Below, piece after piece: positions 7,271-12,931 of a stretch of 22,329 nt of DNA. Positions within the stretch are counted from its first letter, which is position 1; the number at the start of each line of letters is the position of its first letter. Under the pieces are notes generated by a model, which was not told where the DNA came from, searched no databases, and was given only the letters and a program-made list of their open reading frames with translations. The stretch covers positions 1 to 22,329 of the forward strand of contig JBNGDP010000057.1 in assembly GCA_049975345.1 (NCBI GenBank). The letters are read 5' to 3'. This DNA comes from Oceanipulchritudo sp049975345. GTDB taxonomy: Bacteria > Verrucomicrobiota > Verrucomicrobiia > Opitutales > Oceanipulchritudinaceae. The position numbers were made by a program, and so were the translations under genes.

Positions 7271-7395
7271 TTATTTGCCAATTTACTGACAATTTCCCGC
7301 GTTTGGCTGCAACTCCTTGCCGAACCGGATTTCCATAAGATGCTATCCGATAACGGGAAGTGAATCTAAATGAAAACAGATGAACACTTTCTTAC

Positions 7396-7421
7396 GGTTC
7401 GAGTCCCGCCCTGAGCACCAC
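7396..7421 (+). repeat. att-like direct repeat, distal copy of tRNA-Leu 3' end
   Basis: This is identical over 26 bp to 5713-5738 and bounded by a mismatch on both sides. It is not a second tRNA, since the upstream sequence (GAACACTTTCTTAC) cannot form the rest of the cloverleaf. Confidence 0.8.
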
Positions 7422-7466
7422 CCTTCGCCCTGCGCAGCGAAGCGTAGCACGGGGGCAGGGCAGCCA

Positions 7467-7704
7467 TGGGGTCGGACCTGCGTACGATATTGCCCGTAGG
7501 CCACTTACTGAAATTACAACCAAGAATCGAAGGCTGAAAAGATGCATCTTCCATCCGAACGTGGGCTTCGAATCCTTGTTTGCCAGGTAGGAGCCTGCTT
7601 AGAACCTCGAATACCGGACCCTTTTTGCCTGTTTAAGGCCAAAAATCACTTCCAGTGAGAGAAAAGATCGTTACCAATCAACGATATATGGAGGTCCGAC
7701 CCCA
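7467..7704. mobile_element. MITE-like element with 13-bp perfect inverted ends
   Basis: TGGGGTCGGACCT at 7467-7479 is exactly the reverse complement of AGGTCCGACCCCA at 7692-7704. ACGATAT occurs just inside both ends in the same orientation. The 238-bp interior has no believable ORF and appears lower in GC than the flanks. Similar TTGGGGTC-GGACC ends are, as far as I recall, seen near REP-associated (Y1) transposase genes, but no transposase fragment is recognised here. The rest of 7199-7750 holds the ATPase promoter region, the distal att copy and, at 7427-7460, a GCCCTGC...GCAGGGC hairpin. Confidence 0.5.
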
Positions 7705-7750
7705 ATCAATTCAATTCGCCAAGAATGGTCATTACTGATAACCCCGTGTC

Positions 7751-8668
7751 ATGAAATCATGCTGGAGGAATCGTTTTAAAGGAATTACGCCCGCAACCCT
7801 CCCGGCCATGGCCTTGCTTTTCGCGGTGGCGGCTGCCTGCGGGAACCCCATGATCGGGCGGTTCAACCCCGAAAAGGACCTGCTGCTGCTCCACTACGAC
7901 TGCAAGACGGACGTGGATGACATCCAGTCGGCTGCCGCGGCCGGCACCCTCCTGCGCGACCCGCGTTTCAAGGGAGTCCGGTATCATGCCGTCGCCGGCG
8001 CCTACGGGGTACAGGGAGGATTGTACGTTCCGGCCAACGCGGTCTTTGCCATGGTCTTCGGCGGGCACTGGTCGGATGCGCACACGGACTTTGAGGCCGC
8101 CGTGGATGAGGTCGCCGGACTGGCCAGGCAGACCCTTGAGAAGGGAGGAAAGGTTTGGATCGCGGAAGGCGGGCAATCCGATTTTTCCGCGGAGTTGCTT
8201 CGCCGGGTGGAAGCCGCCCTGCCGGAAATGGCCCCCGGCGATTCCTTCCACATTGTGCAGCACAGTGACTGGAACGAGAAGGTCACCTCGGAGGATGCCC
8301 TTGCCTATGTGAAAAGCGAGGCCGCATATCACAAGATACCGGATGGCAACGGTGCCGGCAACGGGACCCCCTGTTTCCGGACGGAGAGCAGCGAGGGATG
8401 GCAGGCAGTGCAGTCGGAGGAGCTGGCCCGGATCTGGCAGGCGGCCGTGGCCGTTTGTGAAACGTATAACGGGGTCGACGGGCGCTATGTAAACGAGGCG
8501 ATTCAGAAGGGCGGACTGGACTTCTCCGATACGGTCGAAGTGTGCTGGATCTTCGGCTTCAGCCACCTGGAAGGCCCCCCCGCGTTTTTCCGTGAATTCG
8601 CCAACAGCGCTGACGAAGCGAACGGGGACCCTTTACCATTGAAAGCAAAACGAGCCGGGCGTGAGTGA
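7751..8668 (+). CDS. Secreted nucleoside-hydrolase-like protein of unknown substrate
   Basis: The protein has 305 residues. The N-terminus (MKSCWRNRFK, hydrophobic 13-29, then AAAC at 27-30) is a signal peptide, possibly with a weak lipobox at Cys30. Next comes LLLLHYDCKTDVDDIQS (44-60), whose D-x-x-x-D-x-DD arrangement resembles the calcium-binding Asp cluster of inosine-uridine nucleoside hydrolases. Later conserved-looking segments are KVWIAEGGQSDFS, HIVQHSDWNE and YNGVDGRYVNEAIQKGGLDF. I recall similar proteins annotated as hypothetical in Planctomycetota and Verrucomicrobiota. It probably hydrolyses an N- or O-glycosidic bond outside the cytoplasm, but the substrate is unknown. About the last 20 residues (after FFREFANS) read into DNA next to an AraC remnant and may not be native. 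ATG 7751 is chosen because it gives the basic n-region; its ribosome site is weak. Confidence 0.75.
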   Translation: MKSCWRNRFKGITPATLPAMALLFAVAAACGNPMIGRFNPEKDLLLLHYDCKTDVDDIQSAAAAGTLLRDPRFKGVRYHAVAGAYGVQGGLYVPANAVFAMVFGGHWSDAHTDFEAAVDEVAGLARQTLEKGGKVWIAEGGQSDFSAELLRRVEAALPEMAPGDSFHIVQHSDWNEKVTSEDALAYVKSEAAYHKIPDGNGAGNGTPCFRTESSEGWQAVQSEELARIWQAAVAVCETYNGVDGRYVNEAIQKGGLDFSDTVEVCWIFGFSHLEGPPAFFREFANSADEANGDPLPLKAKRAGRE

Positions 8669-8780
8669 CGAACAGCGCGTACAGATCGGCCTGCCCGACC
8701 AGCCCAGCTTCAGCAAGGTTTTCAAACGCGAAACCGGGGAAAACCCCACCCGGTTCCGGCAGCGCGTCCAGCCGGTGTAA
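8661..8780 (+). pseudogene. Remnant of an AraC-family regulator (C-terminal HTH end)
   Basis: In frame from 8661 to the stop at 8778-8780 the sequence encodes IGLPDQPSFSKVFKRETGEN and then PTRFRQRV. This matches the last helix-turn-helix of AraC/XylS regulators (consensus GF-D-x-S-F-S-R-x-FKRETG-x-P-x-x-FR). Only about 33 residues remain; an in-frame TGA at 8638-8640 and unrelated sequence lie just upstream. It overlaps the end of the 7751 gene by 8 bp. The whole regulator was probably lost by deletion, leaving its tail beside the genes it may have controlled. Confidence 0.75.
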
Positions 8781-8798
8781 ATTCCAAACGAAGGAAAA

Positions 8799-9644
8799 AT
8801 GAAAAAGCTGCATCTGGCCAACCCCCTGATCTCCGAGCCCGGAATGTCCGATCCCCATGCCCTGGTTCTCGATGACGCCTGTTACCTCTTCACCGGCCAT
8901 GATACGGGATTCGGGATCGAGGACTGGATCATGCCGGACTGGCGCATCTACCGCTCCGAAGACCTCCAGGCATGGACCCGGGTGGGTGCCATCAGTCCGG
9001 CCGACAACTACATGGGCTCCGGCAGCACCAACTGCTGGGCCGGCGACATCGCCCTTGCAAACGGCCGCTTCTACTGGTATTTTTCCAACGGCAACCGGGA
9101 AACGGGCGTCATGACAGCGTCCCGACCCGAAGGCCCCTACCGCGACGCGCTGGGCGGGCCGCTGGTCGATTCCTTCGATCCGAGCATCTTTATCGATGAG
9201 GACGGGTCCGCCTACATTGTGTATGGATATGGCGACTACAAAATTGCCCGGCTCAAGGAGAACATGACCGAGCTGGCTGAGGAGCCGCGACCGGTCACCA
9301 TCGAACGCAAGGAAACCTTTCCCCACATGGATAAGAACTCCCTGCACCGCCATGACGGATTGTATTATCTGAGCTGCTCGGGCTACTACGCGACCGCCCG
9401 CAACATTTACGGGCCCTACACCTGCCGCGGCCTGGTCGGCTCGGGATGGCAACTCGACAGCCACTATGCCCATGGCGACTTCTTCGTCTGGAAGGGCAAC
9501 TGGTACCACGTCTGGTGTCGCTACCGCAACCGGCGCGTGGACCGCATCCGCGATTGCTTCATCGCACCGGTCAGCTACGACAGCGACGGCGGCATGCACG
9601 ACGACCTGTCCGGTCTTCCTTCCGGCAGTGAGGGGCGCTACTGA
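8799..9644 (+). CDS. GH43-like five-bladed beta-propeller glycosidase
   Basis: This 281-residue protein has repeated propeller-blade motifs. MSDPHALVLDDACYLFTG (16-33) carries the first-blade catalytic base Asp18. CWAGDIALANGRFYWYFS (79-96) and FDPSIFIDEDGSAYIVYG (126-143, Asp127 as the likely pKa-tuning residue) follow. HRHDGLYYLSCSG (183-195) is the blade that normally carries the acid Glu just before it. Here the local sequence is KETFPHMDKNS, so the acid may be Glu172 or missing. GH43 enzymes act on arabinan, xylan and similar side chains. No signal peptide is visible. The length is at the short end for GH43, and the last residues (PSGSEGRY) may be a readthrough tail. ATG 8799 follows an AAGGA site. 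It is the second intact plus-strand gene after the nucleoside-hydrolase-like one, with the AraC fragment between them. Confidence 0.75.
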   Translation: MKKLHLANPLISEPGMSDPHALVLDDACYLFTGHDTGFGIEDWIMPDWRIYRSEDLQAWTRVGAISPADNYMGSGSTNCWAGDIALANGRFYWYFSNGNRETGVMTASRPEGPYRDALGGPLVDSFDPSIFIDEDGSAYIVYGYGDYKIARLKENMTELAEEPRPVTIERKETFPHMDKNSLHRHDGLYYLSCSGYYATARNIYGPYTCRGLVGSGWQLDSHYAHGDFFVWKGNWYHVWCRYRNRRVDRIRDCFIAPVSYDSDGGMHDDLSGLPSGSEGRY

Positions 9645-9656
9645 GGGTCCGGTTGT

Positions 9657-9673
9657 CCTCCTTTCGCAGGAGG
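9657..9673. terminator. Small hairpin between convergent genes
   Basis: CCTCCT-TTCGC-AGGAGG forms a 6-bp stem 13 bp after the GH43-like stop. No U-tract follows on either strand, so this is a weak candidate. Nothing else is seen up to 9749. Confidence 0.3.
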
Positions 9674-9749
9674 AATCAAAGAGCCGCGCCTGGTCGACCT
9701 CGCCGGGGACTGGATGTCCGGGGCCTTGGCAGGCATCGCCGGCCCCTCC

Positions 9750-10769
9750 CTATTCCTCGCTTTCGGAGGCCCGCCGGGCGAATTCACGAAGGTCCTCGAC
9801 GGTGTCTCCCTCGTCCATGATTTCATGGCCGATCAAGGTTTCCAGGACATCCTCGAGGGTGACGACCCCGGCGAACCCGCCGAACTCGTCGACCACTCCC
9901 GCCATGTGCTCGCGGTTGCGGATGAACCTGCCAAAGGCGCGCTTCACGGTCGCCTGGTCCGGGAGGATCATCATTTCGCGGAGCAAGTCATCGATTTTGC
10001 GGTCCCATTCATCACGGGCCGCGGCGACGAGGATGTCGCTGCGCATCACATATCCAAGGAGCCGCTCGGGATCCTGCAGGACCGGGTATCTTGAGTAGTT
10101 GTCGGTATCCGCCATCTCCAGGGCTTCCCGAATCTGCATTCCCGACCGCAGCGACTTGACCACGGTACGCGGGGTCAGGATTTCCGTCACCTTGACCCGC
10201 CCGAAATTGATGACGCTTTCGAGGAGACGCGCATCCTGCGGATCGAGGACACCGGCTTTCCGGCCCAGGTCCGGCATCGCGTCGATCTCATCCCGGCTGA
10301 CCCTGTTCATTTCTCCATCGCGGGCGATCAGGCGTGAGATGAAGCGCGAGAGAATCACGAGGGGCCACATGGTAATCATGACCACCCGCAGCACGTATGC
10401 ACTGGGAACCGCCAGTTGGCGCCAGTAGACCGCGCCAAAGGTCTTCGGGATAATCTCCGAAAAAACCAGGATCAGAAGGGTCAGGACCCCCGAAATCACG
10501 GACAGCGGAATATTCTGGAAGAGGACCTGGGCCTGGGCGCCAACCCCGGCCGCCCCCACCGTGTGGGCGATCGTGTTGAGGCTCAGGATAGCCGCCAGGG
10601 GGCGGTCGACGGACGCCTTCAGCTCCTCCAGCAGTTTGCCCGTGCGGGCATGCGAATCCCGCATCGCGGTGATGTAGGACGGCGTCAGGGACAGCAGCAC
10701 CGCCTCCAGCAGCGAACAAAGGAAGGAGACAAAAATCGCAAGGAGGAAATATGCGACCAGAAGGGTCAT
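9750..10769 (-). CDS. CNNM (DUF21) membrane domain plus CBS pair, CorC/HlyC-like family
   Basis: The protein has 339 residues. The first 150 contain about four hydrophobic segments, beginning LLVAYFLLAIFVSFLCSLLEA with the small-residue and Ser/Glu pattern of the CNNM transmembrane domain; SEIIPKTFGAVYW (about 104-116) is a family hallmark. Residues about 190-310 form a tandem CBS pair, with ILTPRTVV, YSRYPVL and MAGVVDEFGGFAGVVTLEDV. Such proteins sit in the inner membrane and are linked to Mg2+ or Co2+ efflux, with the CBS pair sensing nucleotide. The C-terminal CorC_HlyC domain of longer members is absent, the protein ending about 30 residues after the CBS pair. The start at 10769 has a GGCAGGGA ribosome site directly upstream. 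The transported ion is an inference from the family. Confidence 0.88.
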   Translation of the reverse strand: MTLLVAYFLLAIFVSFLCSLLEAVLLSLTPSYITAMRDSHARTGKLLEELKASVDRPLAAILSLNTIAHTVGAAGVGAQAQVLFQNIPLSVISGVLTLLILVFSEIIPKTFGAVYWRQLAVPSAYVLRVVMITMWPLVILSRFISRLIARDGEMNRVSRDEIDAMPDLGRKAGVLDPQDARLLESVINFGRVKVTEILTPRTVVKSLRSGMQIREALEMADTDNYSRYPVLQDPERLLGYVMRSDILVAAARDEWDRKIDDLLREMMILPDQATVKRAFGRFIRNREHMAGVVDEFGGFAGVVTLEDVLETLIGHEIMDEGDTVEDLREFARRASESEE

Positions 10770-10883
10770 TCCCTGCCTTGATGTAACCCGGGCCCGTTCA
10801 AGGCAAGCTCATTGCGGTCCGGGGAATCCCGATTCTGACCCGTACATTGTCAACATCGGCCGCTCAAGGGGACCAGGGCCCGA

Positions 10884-10898
10884 CCCCATTCCATGGGG
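10884..10898. promoter_or_regulatory. Short dyad between divergent genes
   Basis: CCCCAT-TCC-ATGGGG lies in the 188-bp space between the CNNM gene and the small gene at 10958, about 60 bp before the latter's start. It could be an operator or a leader hairpin. Confidence 0.25.
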
Positions 10899-10957
10899 AA
10901 AAGATTGCCAGGGAAAGGACATCCAATTACCGTTTGTTGGAAGGGAGGTAACGAAAA

Positions 10958-11239
10958 ATGAACACGGTAGAGCGCAAAACCCTGTTCAAGGAAGCGGCTC
11001 GATATGCGGACCACTATCTTGGATCGGAACCGGTCCCACCCCTCCAAGCCTACGCGATCGACTTGCAAGCGAAAATGCAGAGGGTGCTGGGCAACCGGGA
11101 AGAGGCGGAAAAGCTTGGTCAACAAGCCAGCGGCATCGATCCGTTCTACTCCAATGCCAGCGGTGCACCCGGCGCCAACCTCTTCACCCGGCCAGGGAAG
11201 GTCGCACCGTTTCACCAGTACTTTTTCCGGTTCATTTAA
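10958..11239 (+). CDS. Small hypothetical protein (93 aa)
   Basis: The ORF starts with a strong ribosome site (GGGAGGTAACGAAAAATG). It encodes a soluble, probably mostly helical protein: KTLFKEAARYADHYLG, QAYAIDLQAKMQRVLG and REEAEKLGQQASGIDPFYSN. No domain is recognised, and there is no signal peptide or membrane segment. It ends 8 bp from the convergent serpin stop. The ribosome site and compositionally sensible sequence support a real gene. Function unknown. Confidence 0.65.
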   Translation: MNTVERKTLFKEAARYADHYLGSEPVPPLQAYAIDLQAKMQRVLGNREEAEKLGQQASGIDPFYSNASGAPGANLFTRPGKVAPFHQYFFRFI

Positions 11240-11247
11240 TCCTGCCT

Positions 11248-12819
11248 TCACCGGGCGATCCATTCCCCGTCGAGGTACCGGTAAAACCAGCAGGGATCCG
11301 CGGTCCCGACACCGTAGCGCAGCCACTGGTCGGATTCCCGCCAGAGGTCCGGGAAGCGGTCGGCGGCGGTGTGGAGCCAGCCAAGATGGAAGGCGTAGAG
11401 CCAGAAACCGGTGTCCGGATCGGCGGTCGCGGTATCGAGGTACAGCCAGCCGAGGGTGTCATGCCGCAGCCATGGCCAACCACCGGTCTGGAAGCGGCCG
11501 ATGCCGGTGTTCTCCCACCAGCCGTCCGTCAGGGTGGCCTGCTCGCCGAAAAAGGATTTCACGACTTCCGGATCCGGACCGGCCGGGTCCGCTTCCAACG
11601 GCTCCGGCCGGGCCACCCGACCGAAGAAGAGGAGGCTGCCCGTCACCTTGTCCCGGATCAGGAAGAGGAAGGGCCGGTTGCCGTAGAAGAAGGGGTTCGG
11701 ATTCCCGGAAGTCACCTCCACGACGATCCCGGTCGCCGCGGCGGCCTCCGTTCCCTCCTCCTTTACCTGGAGGAAGGTCTCGTGGATGACCTTGGAGATA
11801 AAGAGATCCGGCCGGCCGAAAATACCCGAAAAGTCGGCGAGTGCGGTGAAGGGAATCTGCATGCCGAGGACCTTGAGGAAAGCGCTTAGCTCCTCCTTGA
11901 AGCGCAGGCTGAAGCGCGGAAGCCCGACGATCACCTCGGTCTCGAACCGGGATTTCATCCAAAAAGCGAGCTTTTCCGGGGTCAGCCCGGCTTCGAGGGC
12001 GGTGATATCCCCGTCAATGGGTGAAATCAGCACCGCCTCCATCTGGAGGCCATGGTAGGGAAGCGTGACCACGACCGCCTCCTCATCGGAATAAAACGGC
12101 AGGTCCTCCTTCATCCACATCATGTCGATATCAATTTCCGAGCCGTTGTCGGCGTAAAACACATCCTCCCGGGTCTCATCCGGATCAAAGAGGGTCTGCC
12201 AGGCCCCCTTGAAGTAGACGGCGTTGGTCAGGACAATGGCCGTGTCGGGACTGACCGATCCCTGCGGCAGGAGCTCGGGGATGCGCTCCTCGGTCTGGTC
12301 GGAGACCCAACTGTTGATCTGTTGCCGCGAACCTTCCGTATCGAACCGGTAATCCAGCGATTCCGCATGGGCGTGGTAATCCGATTCCAGGATCGAGGCG
12401 TATTCCGGAAGGATGGCAAACCCTTCGGCCGGCCAGATCGCATTGGCCGTACGGAGGGCGATGAAGCCCTCTTCCTGAAGGCCATCCAGCGTTTCGATCA
12501 GCTCCCCGAACAGGGGATGGGTTGTCGGTTGGTCAAAGGGAAATTGCAGGGTCTCGGCCATTTCCGCCGCGGTATCGCCCCGGGCCCCGGCCCAGGTCAT
12601 GGCAAAGGCCGTGGAAATGCTCCAGGGGGAGATGAACACATTCCCCTCCGCTCCGTCGGCAAGCTGCCGGTAGAGATCCAGCCCGAAACGGTTGTTTCCC
12701 GCCACCAGGGCGGCGGCGTCTTCACTGATCCCCTCCCCCTGCGACCATGCCGTCGCCCCGGGCAATCCCAGGCAGGACAGCACGGAAAAGAATACCCCCC
12801 AACGTGTTTTCATGACCAT
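11248..12819 (-). CDS. Exported serpin with a C-terminal aromatic module
   Basis: The protein has 523 residues. Residues 1-25 are a signal peptide and about 35-403 are a full serpin domain: NVFISPWSISTAFAM (60-74), TNAVYFKGAWQ (198-208), LPRFSLRF (300-307) and the C-terminal signature PFLFLIRD...LLFFGRVARP (383-404). The reactive-centre hinge is EEGTEAAAATG (354-364), the small-residue consensus of inhibitory serpins. Counting 17 residues from the first Glu puts P1-P1' near Thr370-Ser371, suggesting inhibition of an elastase-like or other protease tolerant of small residues. Serpins normally end after the signature, but here about 120 residues follow. Residues 432-523 are Trp/Tyr-rich (WPWLRHDTLGWLYLD, GFWLYAFHLGWLHTA) and resemble the tail of the 4442-5458 protein. 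GAGGT lies 5 bp before ATG 12819; ATG 12813 is an alternative. The target may be a host, predator or self protease in the envelope. Confidence 0.93.
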   Translation of the reverse strand: MVMKTRWGVFFSVLSCLGLPGATAWSQGEGISEDAAALVAGNNRFGLDLYRQLADGAEGNVFISPWSISTAFAMTWAGARGDTAAEMAETLQFPFDQPTTHPLFGELIETLDGLQEEGFIALRTANAIWPAEGFAILPEYASILESDYHAHAESLDYRFDTEGSRQQINSWVSDQTEERIPELLPQGSVSPDTAIVLTNAVYFKGAWQTLFDPDETREDVFYADNGSEIDIDMMWMKEDLPFYSDEEAVVVTLPYHGLQMEAVLISPIDGDITALEAGLTPEKLAFWMKSRFETEVIVGLPRFSLRFKEELSAFLKVLGMQIPFTALADFSGIFGRPDLFISKVIHETFLQVKEEGTEAAAATGIVVEVTSGNPNPFFYGNRPFLFLIRDKVTGSLLFFGRVARPEPLEADPAGPDPEVVKSFFGEQATLTDGWWENTGIGRFQTGGWPWLRHDTLGWLYLDTATADPDTGFWLYAFHLGWLHTAADRFPDLWRESDQWLRYGVGTADPCWFYRYLDGEWIAR

Positions 12820-12931
12820 TATGACCTCAGTTTAAGGAAATTGTTCCCTCCCCGCAATCAATGAATTCCCGTGCGCAAAGATATCCTTGCCTCCCCTCCC
12901 GGCTCTGCTTTGCTGGAATGTTTTTGGAGCC

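Larger units (their letters stand above)
7136..7283 (-). promoter_or_regulatory. Five phased AATTGGC motifs upstream of the ATPase gene
   Basis: Read on the minus strand, AATTGGC occurs at 7142-7136, 7164-7158, 7185-7179, 7272-7266 and 7283-7277. Neighbouring copies are 22, 21, 87 and 11 bp apart, close to whole helical turns. Two copies belong to a near-perfect 21-bp tandem repeat with AAACTTTAAATTGGC. The placement between promoter region and start suggests an operator array, perhaps bound by the encoded ATPase or a partner. This is inference. Confidence 0.45.
5739..7421. mobile_element. Candidate tRNA-integrated mini-island carrying an AAA/DUF4143 ATPase
   Basis: The interval between the two 26-bp tRNA-Leu 3'-end copies is about 1.7 kb and holds one long gene, the ATPase on the minus strand. 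The bases around the ATPase (especially 6000-7390) are plainly richer in A and T than the flanking genes, consistent with acquisition. No integrase or excisionase is present, so it is either a relic of a larger island or was mobilised in trans. The first 150 bp after the tRNA (5739-5890) are non-coding and contain small hairpins such as TGGCGCAGCCA. The boundaries are inferred from the repeat alone. Confidence 0.6.

Noticed and set aside
7396..7421. Second tRNA gene
   Set aside because: Only the 3' end of tRNA-Leu is present; the upstream bases cannot form an acceptor, D or anticodon arm.
5713..7421. CRISPR array or phage remnant at the tRNA locus
   Set aside because: There are only two repeat copies 1.7 kb apart and no phage structural, cas or integrase gene.
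7366..7554. 62-codon minus-strand ORF containing MAALPPCYASLRRAKGG
   Set aside because: It crosses the distal tRNA-derived repeat and one end of the MITE-like element, so it is a translated repeat rather than a gene.
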